The position numbers and the translations under genes are program-made. This document shows, in pieces, positions 8,454-17,425 of a DNA stretch of 64,000 nucleotides. How positions within the stretch are numbered: position 1 is the stretch's first letter; every line of letters begins with the position of its first letter. The stretch is from Comamonadaceae bacterium (GTDB lineage: Bacteria; Pseudomonadota; Gammaproteobacteria; Burkholderiales; Burkholderiaceae_C): assembly GCA_947478725.1 (NCBI GenBank), contig CANJWZ010000001.1, positions 1 to 64,000 on the forward strand. Direction: 5' to 3'. The notes below the pieces were generated by a model that did no database searches, was not told the DNA's origin, and saw only the letters and a list, made by a program, of their open reading frames with translations.

Positions 8454-9689
8454 ATGGCTGACACACCGGATTCAGGCGTTGGTGTCACTCTGTACGACGC
8501 GCGGCCTTTTTTTGAAAAGGCGCTGCAACACGGCATTCAACACAACATCATTGGCCGCGCCAAGCTTGACGCCATCCACCATGATGCGCCCAAAGGCATG
8601 GTGCAGATTGCACGCTACTTTGGTAGCGAGTTTTTACGACCCGAGCTTGAAAAAGCCAAGGAGCGCATCGTCAACCTGGTGAGCCTGCACCTGGAGCACA
8701 CCCACGGCGGCGACCTGCAGGCAGCAGCGACGGCCTTGCGCGATCATTCCTTTTTGTCGCGCTCCAAAGCGGGCTCGGACATGCTCAAAGCCCTGATTGC
8801 CATGCCGCAAAACAGCCACTTTGGCATGAACGAGCAAGGTGGCTTCAGGGACGACCACATCCCCCAGTTGGCCAAATGGTCGCTGCGCAGCCTGGCCGAC
8901 TACCAGGCCGAGCTGGCCAAGCGCGAGCAGGTGGCAACCGTCATTGATGCGGCTTTGTGGATGGCGGCCGAGCTGGGCCTGGATGCAGACGATCTGGAAG
9001 AAGCGGGCAAAGACGCACAAGCCGTGATACGCACCGCCCTGCTGGTGCTGGCCACGCGGGGCAGCAGGCTCCCCGACTGGGTCGGGTTTGAGAAGATGAT
9101 TGCTAGCCTTCGCAAAAAATATGAGGCAAATGAGGCTGGCTTTGGCCTGTTGATAGCCGAGACCCGACCCCAACAATTGCCTGCAGAATTTCAGGATGTG
9201 GTCAGCCAGGCACAGGAGTCCATCGGGCGCGATGCTGGCAAAATTCTGGACACCCAGATCGCCACCCGCAAGCTGTTCGACCACATGCCCGCTTTCATGG
9301 GGCGTTATTTCTGGCTCGAAGATGGCTTGAGCGAGATCGACCACCATGACCGTTCAAATGCCAGCGCATGGGACAAGCTGACGGGCGGCAACAGCGACGA
9401 CAGCTCCTTGCTGACGCTGCTGTTTTGCGTGGCGGCCCATGCTGCTCCCAAAACGCTGTTGACCGAAAAAAGCGCCGCCACGCTGCTGCGCAAGGTTCAA
9501 AAAGCCGGCTTCAAGCCCGAAGCCGCCGAAGCCTTTGTGACCGCCAACGCCCCGGCGCAGTACCAAAACGACTACCAAGCGCTGTGGGCGTCGTTTGTGG
9601 ACGAAGCCGGGAACATCTTCAACAGCGACGCGGTCGGCGCTTTGGATGATGCGGCGGCTTTGCTGCGCCGCGAATGCAACATCAAATAG
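8454..9689 (+). CDS. Hypothetical protein, large alpha-helical
   Basis: The product has 411 aa without signal peptide, membrane segments or a motif I can place. It appears almost entirely alpha-helical, with scattered conserved-looking aromatic stretches such as FMGRYFWLEDGLSEID near 280-300. It is the last gene of the run that starts with the antitoxin (6172) or the J-domain gene (6839); the following gap contains TTGCAA repeats and the promoter region of the next gene. Codon usage and base composition look like the surrounding housekeeping genes, so recent transfer is not obvious. Confidence 0.7.
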   Translation: MADTPDSGVGVTLYDARPFFEKALQHGIQHNIIGRAKLDAIHHDAPKGMVQIARYFGSEFLRPELEKAKERIVNLVSLHLEHTHGGDLQAAATALRDHSFLSRSKAGSDMLKALIAMPQNSHFGMNEQGGFRDDHIPQLAKWSLRSLADYQAELAKREQVATVIDAALWMAAELGLDADDLEEAGKDAQAVIRTALLVLATRGSRLPDWVGFEKMIASLRKKYEANEAGFGLLIAETRPQQLPAEFQDVVSQAQESIGRDAGKILDTQIATRKLFDHMPAFMGRYFWLEDGLSEIDHHDRSNASAWDKLTGGNSDDSSLLTLLFCVAAHAAPKTLLTEKSAATLLRKVQKAGFKPEAAEAFVTANAPAQYQNDYQALWASFVDEAGNIFNSDAVGALDDAAALLRRECNIK

Positions 9690-9714
9690 CTTGCCCGAGG
9701 CGGGTAGCCGGATA

Positions 9715-9742
9715 TTTGCAAAGTAGTTGCAACGTTTGCAAA
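9715..9742. promoter_or_regulatory. Three closely spaced TTGCAA palindromes
   Basis: TTTGCAAA (9715-9722), TTGCAA (9727-9732) and TTTGCAAA (9735-9742) occur within 28 bp, their centres 11 and 9 bp apart, 60-87 bp before the start of the HtrA-like gene. Near-helical spacing of short palindromes suggests a protein-binding array. No regulator is recognised. Confidence 0.4.
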
Positions 9743-9801
9743 TTCGGTGCATTCTCTGGGAACGCACAGGCCATATTGCCTGCGGATTTTGGAGAACCAG
9801 C

Positions 9802-10872
9802 ATGCTATTGCCCAGTCCTTCCCATCTGATACGTGGCCCCCTTCTGGCCGCCCTGCTTTTCGGCCTGGCCTGCTTGCAACCCGCCAAGGCAGCAAGTGCC
9901 AGCACGGCGGCCAGCGCGCAAAGCATCATGGAGGCCATGACCAAGGCCACTGCAGCGGTGGTGGGGGTCAAAGTGCTCGCCGTCAAAGAGGCGCGCTCAG
10001 CGCGCACGCTGGGCTTGAACCGCAGCGGCTCGGGTGTGGTGATTGGGAACGACGGCTTGATTCTGACCATCGGTTACCTGATGCTGGAGGCCGAGCAGAT
10101 CGAAATTACCACCCAGGCGGGCAAAACCCTCCCCGCCGTGGCCGTGGCCTATGACCAGGCCACCGGCTTTGGCCTCATCAAGCCCTTGCTGCCCATGCGC
10201 GGCGTGGTACCGGTGGCGCTGGGCAGCCTGCAAGACGTGAACCCGGGCGAGCCGCTGATGGCCGCCACTGGCGCCACCGCCGACGGTGACGAAGGCGGTT
10301 CCAGCCTGACGCAGCTGGTCAGCAAGCGCGCGTTTTCCGGCACCTGGGAATACCACCTGGACACCGCCCTGTTCACCAGCCCGCCGGTCAGAAGCGGCCG
10401 GGGCAACCACAGCGGCGCGTCCCTGTTTAACCACAAGGGCGAGCTGTTGGGCATTGGATCGCTGCTGGTGATGGACGCATTGGGAGAGAACAAACGCATG
10501 CCCGGCAACATGTTTGTGCCGGTTGACCTGCTCAAACCTATTTTGTCGGAGCTGCGGCAATCAGGCAGCAGTATGCAAAGCAACCGCCCCTGGCTGGGTT
10601 TGACCTCCACCGACCAGGGCGGCAGCGTGCGGGTGATGCGGGTGGCAGAAGGCAGCCCGGCAGAAGATGCAGGCCTACGGCCAGGTGTGGTGGTGCAGGC
10701 GGTTGACGGTGCGCCGGTTGCCACCCTGGAGGCCTTCTATAAAAAAATCTGGGCCAATGACGCGTCAGACCAGCCCGTCAAGCTGACCGTGCGCGACGGC
10801 GATAACATCAAAACCATAGACATCAAGCGCCAAAACCGCATGCTGAGCCTGAAAAAGCCCGCCGGGATCTGA
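9802..10872 (+). CDS. HtrA/DegP-like periplasmic protein with degenerate catalytic triad and PDZ domain
   Basis: The product has 356 aa from the ATG at 9802, which gives a clear signal peptide (residues 1-30, ending LQPAKA). Residues 75-250 follow the trypsin-like S1C fold of DegP/HtrA (GSGVVIGNDGLILT at the start, LFNHKGELLGIGS at the end), and residues 262-350 form one PDZ domain. The catalytic histidine position in GLILTIGYLM is tyrosine (Y92) and the aspartate position in DQATGFGLIK is glycine (G122); only the serine (S204 in NHSGASLFN) remains. It is therefore predicted to be an inactive protease homologue, perhaps a chaperone or peptide-binding scaffold in the periplasm. It follows the J-domain operon on the same strand but has its own upstream region. 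Confidence 0.8.
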   Translation: MLLPSPSHLIRGPLLAALLFGLACLQPAKAASASTAASAQSIMEAMTKATAAVVGVKVLAVKEARSARTLGLNRSGSGVVIGNDGLILTIGYLMLEAEQIEITTQAGKTLPAVAVAYDQATGFGLIKPLLPMRGVVPVALGSLQDVNPGEPLMAATGATADGDEGGSSLTQLVSKRAFSGTWEYHLDTALFTSPPVRSGRGNHSGASLFNHKGELLGIGSLLVMDALGENKRMPGNMFVPVDLLKPILSELRQSGSSMQSNRPWLGLTSTDQGGSVRVMRVAEGSPAEDAGLRPGVVVQAVDGAPVATLEAFYKKIWANDASDQPVKLTVRDGDNIKTIDIKRQNRMLSLKKPAGI

Positions 10873-10939
10873 TTTTCGCTGTTTTTGGGGACTTTAGGGA
10901 TGATTTTTGGGCGCTAGCCCCCTAACTACAAGGGCGAGT

Positions 10940-10957
10940 AGCTACTGATTTTATAGC
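10940..10957 (+). repeat. Dispersed 18-nt repeat core, copy 1 (intergenic)
   Basis: The core AGCTACTGATTTTATAGC lies between the HtrA-like gene and valS. It resembles four other places in the window (15732-15749, 47158-47175, 50254-50271, 54774-54791), with approximate consensus AGCTCCTGATTTTATAGC. Short AGCT...ATAGC elements are common between genes of Comamonadaceae as I recall them; the function is unknown. Confidence 0.45.
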
Positions 10958-11012
10958 TGGTCGCTGACGCACAGCCGTCGAATAAAATCAGGGTGACTCA
11001 CCTGCTCACACA

Positions 11013-11038
11013 ACGGCATCAACTCGGTGCCGTTTTTT
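11013..11038 (+). terminator. Intrinsic terminator-like hairpin in the valS leader
   Basis: ACGGCA (11013-11018) pairs exactly with TGCCGT (11028-11033) across a 9 nt loop, followed by a run of six T (11033-11038). It ends only 8 nt before the valS ATG. It could terminate upstream transcription or act as an attenuator of valS. No obvious competing antiterminator was established. Confidence 0.6.
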
Positions 11039-11046
11039 ATTCCACT

Positions 11047-13959
11047 ATGACCGACTCTGCCACCACCTCCACGACAGCCACACCCGCCACCCCCGGCCTC
11101 GACAGCTTGGCCAAATCATTTGAGCCTGCGGCCATTGAGGCGCACTTTGGCCCGCTTTGGGAGCAAAGCGGCATGTATGAGCCGACCCTTGACGCTGCCA
11201 AGCCCTCCTTTTCTATTCAGTTGCCGCCGCCCAACGTCACAGGTACGCTGCATATGGGCCATGCGTTTAACCAGACCATCATGGACAGCTTGAGCCGCTA
11301 CCACCGCATGCGTGGCCACAACACGCTGTGGGTACCTGGCACCGACCACGCCGGCATCGCCACACAAATTGTGGTCGAGCGCAAGCTGCAAGCCGCTGGC
11401 CAGACGCGGCACGACCTGGGGCGCAAGAACTTTGTCGCCAAAGTGTGGGAATGGAAAGAAGAGTCGGGCGCCACCATCACCCAGCAGATGCGCCGCATGG
11501 GCGACTCGGTGGCATGGAAGCATGAGTACTTCACGATGGACCCCAAGATGTCGACAGTGGTCACCTCAACCTTTGTCAAACTATACGAGCAAGGCTTGAT
11601 TTACCGTGGCAAGCGGCTGGTCAACTGGGACCCGATTTTGAAGTCGGCGGTGAGCGACCTCGAAGTGGAAAGCGAAGAGCGCGACAGCTTCATGTGGCAC
11701 ATTGAATATCGGTTTTCTGACGGCCCGCAAAAAGCGGCTGACGGCAGCGAGCTGCGCGGCATGCACATTGCCACCACCCGGCCGGAGACCATGCTGGCTG
11801 ACGGCGCGCTGGCCGTGCACCCCGACGACGTGCGCTACCAGCATCTGATTGGCAAGATGGTCGATTTGCCATTGTGCAACCGTGCCATACCGGTGATTGC
11901 CGACAGCTATGTTGACCCGGCGTTTGGCAGCGGCTGCGTGAAGATCACTGGCGCGCATGACTTTAACGACTACCAGGTAGCGCAGCGGCACAACTTGCCA
12001 CTGATCACCATCTTCACGCTGGACGCCAAGATCAATGAAAACGGCCCGGCGCCGTACCAGGGCATGGACCGATATGTGTGCCGCAAGGCCGTCCTGAAAG
12101 ACCTGGAAGCGCAAGGCTTTTTAGAAAAAGCGGTGCCGCATAAAAACATGGTGCCGGTGTGCGCGCGCACCGGCGCGGTGGTCGAGCCGATGTTGACAGA
12201 TCAGTGGTTTGTGGCCCTCAGCAAGGTCAGTGACAGTGACCCGACGGGCAAATCCATTGCACAAAAAGCGCGCGATGCCGTCAGCAATGGCGACGTGAAG
12301 TTTGTGCCCGAGCAGTGGGTCAACACCTACAACCAGTGGATGAACAACATTCAGGACTGGTGCATTTCACGCCAGTTGTGGTGGGGCCACCAGATTCCGG
12401 CCTGGTATGACGAGAACGGCGTCGTGTACGTGGCTGAAAACGAAGCCGCCGCGCAAGCCCAGGCACCGGGTAAAAAGCTCACCCGTGACGAGGATGTGCT
12501 CGACACCTGGTACTCGTCCGCGCTCGTACCCTTTTCGTCACTCGGCTGGCCTGAAAAAACAAAAGAGCTGGATCTGTTTTTGCCCTCCAGCGTGCTGGTC
12601 ACGGGCTACGACATCATCTTTTTCTGGGTCGCCCGGATGATCATGATGACGACGCATTTCACCGGCCAGGTTCCTTTTAAACATGTCTACATTCACGGCC
12701 TGGTCAAAGACGCTCAGGGCAAAAAAATGAGCAAGTCCGAGGGCAACGTGCTGGACCCGGTGGATTTGATTGACGGTATCGAACTGGCCCCGCTGCTGGA
12801 CAAGCGTTCGCAAGGCTTGCGCAAGCCTGAGACCGCACCTGCTGTGCGTAAAAACACTGAAAAAGAATTCCCCGCTGGCATACCCGGCTACGGCGCCGAT
12901 GCGCTGCGCTTTACCTTTGCATCACTGGCCAGTTTGGGCCGCAGCATCAACTTTGACAGCAAGCGCTGCGAAGGCTATCGCAACTTTTGCAACAAACTCT
13001 GGAACGCGTCGCGCTTTGTGCTGATGAACTGCGAAGGCCAGGACTGCGGGCTGGCTGACCACACCAAAGAGCAGTGCCGGCCGGGCGGTGAGTTTCATAA
13101 CTACATGAGCTTCTCGCAAGCCGACAGATGGATTTCGTCGACACTGCAACGCGTTGAAGCAGATGTTGCCAAAGGCTTTGAAGACTACCGCCTGGACAAC
13201 GTTGCAGGCAGCATTTACCAATTTGTCTGGGACGAGTTTTGTGACTGGTACCTGGAAATTGCCAAGGTGCAAATTCAAACGGGCAATGATTCTCAAAAAC
13301 GCGCTACCCGCCGCACGCTGATTCGTACCCTCGAGGCGATTTTGCGATTGGCGCACCCGCTGATTCCGTTCATCACCGAGTCGCTGTGGCAGCAGGTCGC
13401 TGTGGTCGCCGGCATCAAAAAAACGACCTATGTTGGACAGGCCCCGTACCCGCAAAGCCAGCCGAACAAGATTGACGAGGCGGCCGAAGCGCATGTGGCC
13501 AAGCTGAAAACACTGGTCGACGCGACGCGCGAATTGCGCGGCGAGATGAAGGTCTCACCCGCCACCCGCCTGCCCCTTTACGTGATGGGTGATGCAGCCT
13601 TCATGACGGCCAGCAGCGCGGTCATCAAGGCGCTGGCCAAGCTGAGCGAAGTCAGGGTGTTTGACGATGAGGCCGCGTGGGCAACAGCCGCGCAAGCCGC
13701 GCCCGTGGCTGTGGTGGGTGAAGCCAGAATTTGCCTGCACATGGAAGTTGATGTGGCAGCAGAAAAACTGCGCATCGGGAAGGAAATCACCCGGCTTGAC
13801 GCTGAGCTGGTCAAGGTCAAGGCCAAGCTGGCCAATGAGGCGTTTGTGGCCAAAGTGCCGCCGGCTGTGCTGGCACAAGAGCAAAAACGCCTGGCAGACT
13901 TTACGGCAACACTGGTGAAGTTAAACGCGCAGCTGATGCAATTAACGCGCTCAACATGA
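11047..13959 (+). CDS. valS: Valyl-tRNA synthetase
   Basis: The product is a 970 aa class I aminoacyl-tRNA synthetase charging tRNA-Val. HIGH-type motif HMGH is at 69-72 within [13 protein letters not shown], the editing (CP1) domain lies in the middle, KMSKS is at 560-564, and the anticodon-binding domain is followed by a C-terminal coiled coil (from about 905: [16 protein letters not shown]) typical of ValS. The ATG at 11047 was chosen because the T-rich tail of a terminator-like hairpin ends 8 nt upstream; an in-frame GTG at 10993 would make the hairpin coding. A roughly 30 residue segment after KMSKS (near 595-620) matches the longer betaproteobacterial form. galU follows 77 bp downstream. 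Confidence 0.96.
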   Translation: MTDSATTSTTATPATPGLDSLAKSFEPAAIEAHFGPLWEQSGMYEPTLDAAKPSFSIQLPPPNVTGTLHMGHAFNQTIMDSLSRYHRMRGHNTLWVPGTDHAGIATQIVVERKLQAAGQTRHDLGRKNFVAKVWEWKEESGATITQQMRRMGDSVAWKHEYFTMDPKMSTVVTSTFVKLYEQGLIYRGKRLVNWDPILKSAVSDLEVESEERDSFMWHIEYRFSDGPQKAADGSELRGMHIATTRPETMLADGALAVHPDDVRYQHLIGKMVDLPLCNRAIPVIADSYVDPAFGSGCVKITGAHDFNDYQVAQRHNLPLITIFTLDAKINENGPAPYQGMDRYVCRKAVLKDLEAQGFLEKAVPHKNMVPVCARTGAVVEPMLTDQWFVALSKVSDSDPTGKSIAQKARDAVSNGDVKFVPEQWVNTYNQWMNNIQDWCISRQLWWGHQIPAWYDENGVVYVAENEAAAQAQAPGKKLTRDEDVLDTWYSSALVPFSSLGWPEKTKELDLFLPSSVLVTGYDIIFFWVARMIMMTTHFTGQVPFKHVYIHGLVKDAQGKKMSKSEGNVLDPVDLIDGIELAPLLDKRSQGLRKPETAPAVRKNTEKEFPAGIPGYGADALRFTFASLASLGRSINFDSKRCEGYRNFCNKLWNASRFVLMNCEGQDCGLADHTKEQCRPGGEFHNYMSFSQADRWISSTLQRVEADVAKGFEDYRLDNVAGSIYQFVWDEFCDWYLEIAKVQIQTGNDSQKRATRRTLIRTLEAILRLAHPLIPFITESLWQQVAVVAGIKKTTYVGQAPYPQSQPNKIDEAAEAHVAKLKTLVDATRELRGEMKVSPATRLPLYVMGDAAFMTASSAVIKALAKLSEVRVFDDEAAWATAAQAAPVAVVGEARICLHMEVDVAAEKLRIGKEITRLDAELVKVKAKLANEAFVAKVPPAVLAQEQKRLADFTATLVKLNAQLMQLTRST

Positions 13960-14036
13960 ACCAGCAAAGGCGCTTGTCTGACTTGCCAGTCGTGTCAGTT
14001 CAGCCACAATTGATGCCTTTTGAGCCCTAAAAATCT

Positions 14037-14927
14037 ATGGAAAAATTCACATCTGTCAACAAGGCCGTTTTTCCGGTGGCGGGCTTGGGCACCCGGTTTT
14101 TACCGGCTACCAAGGCTCAGCCCAAAGAAATGCTGCCTGTGGTGGACAAGCCGCTGATCCAATACGCGGTAGAAGAAGCCTATGCCGCTGGTATCCGGCA
14201 CATGATATTTGTCACAGGGCGAAATAAACGGGCCATCGAAGACCACTTCGACACCGCCTATGAGCTGGAAAACGAGCTGGAAGTCGCCGGCAAGCACGAA
14301 CTTCTCAACATCGTGCGGTCGATGCAACCGGCTGACATGAGTTTTTCGTTTGTGCGCCAGCCGCGCTCGCTGGGCCTGGGCCACGCGGTGCTGTGTGCCG
14401 AGCACATGGTCGGTCACGAGCCGTTTGCGGTGCTGCTGGCCGACGACCTGATGGCAGGGCCACCAGGCGGCCAATCTGTATTGACGCAAATGGCCGAGCA
14501 GTTCAAAACACTCCAGCAGTCGGTGCTGGCCGTGCAAGAGGTGCCGCTGGAGCAGACCCGGCGCTACGGTATTGTGGCCGGGCAAAAAACCAGTGGCAGA
14601 CTGATGAAAGTCAGCGCGATGGTTGAAAAGCCTGCGCCTGAGGTGGCGCCATCACGCATGGCCGTGGCAGGCCGCTACATCCTGACGCCAACTGTTTTCA
14701 AGCATATCCGCAGCCAGCAGCCAGGTGTGGGTGGCGAGCTGCAATTGACTGACGGCATTGCCAGCCTGATGCTTGAGGAAAGTGTTTACGCCTTTGAATA
14801 CCAAGGTAAGCGCTACGACTGCGGCAGCAAGGAAGGCTTTCTCGAGGCCACTGTTGAACTGGCCTTGCAGCACCCTGAAGTGGGTGCCCAGTTCAAAACC
14901 TATCTGAAAAATCTGAAACTGGACTAA
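14037..14927 (+). CDS. galU: UTP--glucose-1-phosphate uridylyltransferase
   Basis: The product is a 296 aa cytoplasmic enzyme making UDP-glucose from UTP and glucose-1-phosphate for cell-envelope polysaccharides. The nucleotide-binding motif [21 protein letters not shown] sits near residues 16-36 ([11 protein letters not shown] is the diagnostic part), followed by the [12 protein letters not shown] segment, the LLADDLM metal-binding aspartates near 140 and VEKP near 198. Length and order match GalU. It lies downstream of valS on the same strand. The gene converges with the TusA-like gene, the two stop codons being about 15 bp apart. Confidence 0.95.
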   Translation: MEKFTSVNKAVFPVAGLGTRFLPATKAQPKEMLPVVDKPLIQYAVEEAYAAGIRHMIFVTGRNKRAIEDHFDTAYELENELEVAGKHELLNIVRSMQPADMSFSFVRQPRSLGLGHAVLCAEHMVGHEPFAVLLADDLMAGPPGGQSVLTQMAEQFKTLQQSVLAVQEVPLEQTRRYGIVAGQKTSGRLMKVSAMVEKPAPEVAPSRMAVAGRYILTPTVFKHIRSQQPGVGGELQLTDGIASLMLEESVYAFEYQGKRYDCGSKEGFLEATVELALQHPEVGAQFKTYLKNLKLD

Positions 14928-14941
14928 AGCAGGTCTGCTGT

Positions 14942-15169
14942 TCAGCGCCGTTTCAGCACATGAATAAAGTCACCGCCAGCAGTCTCCTGCCCCACCAGGT
15001 CGTTGCCGGTCTGCTTGGCAAAGGCCTGAAAGTCACGGGTTGAGCCCGCATCGGTAGACACCACCTTGAGCAGTTGGCCGCTCAGCATGTCGGCCAGCGC
15101 CTTTTTGGCTTTCAAAATGGGCAGCGGGCAGTTCAGGCCGCGGGTGTCGAGTTCTTTGTCGATTTGCAT
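14942..15169 (-). CDS. TusA/SirA-family sulfur-carrier protein
   Basis: The product is a small 75 aa protein with the family signature DTRGLNCPLPILKAKKAL; C14 in the CPxP motif is the persulfide-carrying cysteine. TusA-type proteins relay sulfur, for example to tRNA 2-thiouridine synthesis or molybdenum cofactor work, but many paralogues have unknown targets. No sulfurtransferase gene is adjacent; cysM lies two genes upstream on the same strand. The gene starts 24 bp after the Nudix gene's stop and may be co-transcribed with it. Confidence 0.85.
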   Translation of the reverse strand: MQIDKELDTRGLNCPLPILKAKKALADMLSGQLLKVVSTDAGSTRDFQAFAKQTGNDLVGQETAGGDFIHVLKRR

Positions 15170-15193
15170 GGTGGTCTTTCAATAGCCTTGATT

Positions 15194-15721
15194 TTAAGGT
15201 TTCTGCCATTCCACAAATTCTGGCGTGTAACCGCGTGATGTCAGCCAGTCTGCCAGCGCATAGCCGGTGCCCGCGGGCCAGCATTTGATGTCGGCGTAGT
15301 CGCACAGCTTGTACTCCACCAGCTCCGGCGACAGTTGCACATCACCGGTACACACCGCGTGGTAGGCAATGATGATCTGGTTCATGCGCTGAAAATCGTA
15401 CACGCCAATCAAATCGAGCGAGGATGTGTCCAGACTGGTTTCTTCCTTGATTTCCCGCTCAATTCCGCCCTGCGGCGTTTCGCCGGCCTCCATAAAACCG
15501 GTGATCAGCGCGAACCTGCGGCCTGACCAGGCCGCGTTTCGGGCCAACAAAATCTGCCCCTTGTACTCAATGACCGCCGCCAGCACGGGCGTGGGGTTGT
15601 TCCAGTGGGTAAAGCCACAGGCGGGGCAGCGCAAGCGGGCTTTTTCACCGCCGTCTTCGAGCTGCGTGACCATTTCAAGCGGTGCAGCACATTGCGGGCA
15701 AAATTTGAAGGTGTTGGTCAT
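15194..15721 (-). CDS. Nudix hydrolase with N-terminal zinc ribbon (NudC-like)
   Basis: The product has 175 aa. Two CxxC pairs (C8/C11 and C32/C35) form a zinc ribbon, followed by the Nudix fold with the box from G75 through REIKEET near 89-95, which gives the Mg2+-binding glutamates. The architecture resembles the NudC group that acts on NAD(H) or other nucleoside diphosphate derivatives, but the protein is shorter than E. coli NudC (about 257 aa) and lacks its N-terminal domain, so the substrate is uncertain. It lies between cysM and the tusA-like gene, all on the reverse strand. Confidence 0.83.
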   Translation of the reverse strand: MTNTFKFCPQCAAPLEMVTQLEDGGEKARLRCPACGFTHWNNPTPVLAAVIEYKGQILLARNAAWSGRRFALITGFMEAGETPQGGIEREIKEETSLDTSSLDLIGVYDFQRMNQIIIAYHAVCTGDVQLSPELVEYKLCDYADIKCWPAGTGYALADWLTSRGYTPEFVEWQKP

Positions 15722-15731
15722 TTTTTTATAT

Positions 15732-15749
15732 GCTATTTAATCGGGAGCA
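15732..15749 (-). repeat. Dispersed 18-nt repeat core, copy 2 (intergenic)
   Basis: Read on the reverse strand this is TGCTCCCGATTAAATAGC, in the gap between the Nudix start and the cysM stop. It matches the other copies at the AGCT/TGCT end and the ATAGC end. Confidence 0.45.
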
Positions 15750-15782
15750 TTTGGCGCTTGTATTCATTGGCCAAAATACCGT

Positions 15783-16685
15783 TCAGGCTGGAAAAATACC
15801 GGTTGACAAATAACGGTCACCCCGGTCACACACGATGAACACAATCACCGCATTTTGGGTGGTTTTGGCAATTTCTTGTGCCACCCAGCACGCACCTGCC
15901 GCTGAAACACCGGCAAAAATGCCCTCCTCACGCGCCATGCGCCGGCACATGTCTTCAGCGTCAAGTTGACTGACTTCAACGATTTGATCCACATGGCTGG
16001 CATCGTAAATTTTGGGCAGATACGCTTCAGGCCATTTGCGAATGCCTGGAATGCGCGAGCCATCGCTGGGCTGCGCCCCCACAATCTGAATCGCCGGGTT
16101 TTGTTCCTTCAGGTAGCGCGACACGCCGGTGATCGTGCCCGTCGTGCCCATGGCGCTGACAAAGTGCGTCACTTTGCCTGCGGTATCCGCCCAGATCTCG
16201 GGCCCGGTGGTCTCATAGTGCGCACGCGGGTTGTCCGGGTTGGCGAACTGGTCGAGCACCCGGCCTTTGCCTTGAGCTTGCATGCGTTCTGCCAGGTCAC
16301 GCGCGCTTTCCATACCGCCCGATTTCGGCGTCAGCAGCAGTTCGGCACCAAAAGCCTTCATGGTCTGGGCGCGCTCAATCGACAGGTCCTCCGGCATGAT
16401 CAGAATCATTCGGTAACCCTTGATGGCGGCGGCCATCGCCAACGCGATGCCAGTATTGCCGGATGTCGCTTCAATCAGGGTATCGCCGGGCTTGATGTCA
16501 CCGCGCTCCTCAGCGCGTTTGATCATGGCGATCGCTGGACGGTCCTTGACAGAACCCGCCGGGTTGTTGCCCTCCAGTTTGCCCAACATGACGTTGCCAC
16601 GTTCTGCATTCTCTTTAGCGCCTATGCGCTGCAAACGCACCAGGGGGGTGTTGCCTATGGCGTCTTCAAGGGTCGGGTAATTCAT
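15783..16685 (-). CDS. cysM: Cysteine synthase B (O-acetylserine sulfhydrylase)
   Basis: The product has 300 aa from the ATG at 16685, where family members start with a YPTLEDAIGNTPLVRL-type sequence; an in-frame upstream start at 16736 would add 17 residues unlike the family. It is a PLP-dependent enzyme that makes cysteine from O-acetylserine and sulfide or thiosulfate. The Schiff-base lysine is K47 in NPAGSVKDRP, and the phosphate-binding loop SGNTG is at 75-79. Length and the C-terminal CDRGDRYLSTG segment favour CysM over CysK. The cytoplasmic enzyme may share a transcript with the downstream Nudix and TusA-like genes. Confidence 0.92.
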   Translation of the reverse strand: MNYPTLEDAIGNTPLVRLQRIGAKENAERGNVMLGKLEGNNPAGSVKDRPAIAMIKRAEERGDIKPGDTLIEATSGNTGIALAMAAAIKGYRMILIMPEDLSIERAQTMKAFGAELLLTPKSGGMESARDLAERMQAQGKGRVLDQFANPDNPRAHYETTGPEIWADTAGKVTHFVSAMGTTGTITGVSRYLKEQNPAIQIVGAQPSDGSRIPGIRKWPEAYLPKIYDASHVDQIVEVSQLDAEDMCRRMAREEGIFAGVSAAGACWVAQEIAKTTQNAVIVFIVCDRGDRYLSTGIFPA

Positions 16686-16745
16686 AGGGCCTACTTTGCC
16701 ATAAACCCGGGCCGCGCACCTGCAAGCGCACGCCAAGCACCAGTT

Positions 16746-17378
16746 TTAGGGGTGATCAGCAGTCCATTGGGCGTGGCTGGGTATTTCCATTTCAAAGCAA
16801 TCGCGGGCGGTGGTGTAGAGCTTGCCAAACATCCGGCCCACCGGCCGGTAATTTTGCTGGTCGATGTGGTAATTGTCCAGGTCGAGCAAGCCGTCCCGGA
16901 CGTGCATCATCACGACTTTCGCGACTGCAATTTTACGGCCAGGGCCCATGTCCAGCAGCATCATTTTTTCACATTCAAAGGCCACTGGCGCTTGAACAAT
17001 CCGCTGGGGGCGTACCACGCTGGAGGGCGTCAAGCTCAAGCCTGCCTGCACAATTTCAGACACCCCCGTCGGGAAATCAATCGCACAAATATTCATCGCC
17101 TGCGCCATCGGCTCGTCAACCATATGCACCACGAATTGACCCGTCTCCTGAATGTTGATGGTCGTGTCTTTCAAAGCCTGGTTATGCCGTTTGACCTCCA
17201 GCCCCAGCACCATCACCGGTGGGTTTTCGCCCATGACATTAAAAAAACTGAATGGCGCAGCGTTGTCTCCGCTGGCCTCTGAAAAGGTGGTGACCAGCGC
17301 AATCGGGCGCGGCACAACCGTCGAACACAGCAATTTGTACTGGATCGTGGGGGGCAAAGCATTGATATCAATTTGCAA
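16746..17378 (-). CDS. Flavin reductase-like, FMN-binding protein
   Basis: The product has 210 aa. The STVVPRPIALVTT start and the APFSFFNVMGENPPVM stretch are typical of the flavin reductase-like (split-barrel) FMN-binding family, members of which reduce flavin for partner monooxygenases or act on small aromatics. No monooxygenase gene is nearby, so the partner is unknown. There is no signal peptide. It lies between cysM and the amino acid ABC importer, all on the reverse strand, with short gaps. Confidence 0.82.
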   Translation of the reverse strand: MQIDINALPPTIQYKLLCSTVVPRPIALVTTFSEASGDNAAPFSFFNVMGENPPVMVLGLEVKRHNQALKDTTINIQETGQFVVHMVDEPMAQAMNICAIDFPTGVSEIVQAGLSLTPSSVVRPQRIVQAPVAFECEKMMLLDMGPGRKIAVAKVVMMHVRDGLLDLDNYHIDQQNYRPVGRMFGKLYTTARDCFEMEIPSHAQWTADHP

Positions 17379-17425
17379 AATATGGCCTTTTTAAACAAGC
17401 CCGGTACTGCTTGAGGCGGCAGCGA

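Noticed and set aside
7414..8466. 350-codon minus-strand frame
   Set aside because: It is antisense to two unknown genes; those have ribosome sites and coupled spacing, this one does not.
10993..11046. N-terminal extension of ValS from GTG at 10993
   Set aside because: It would translate through a terminator-like hairpin and gives residues unlike the family start.
15966..17282. 438-codon open frame on the plus strand across cysM and the flavin reductase gene
   Set aside because: It is antisense to two well-supported genes and has no recognisable domain; long antisense frames are common in GC-rich DNA.
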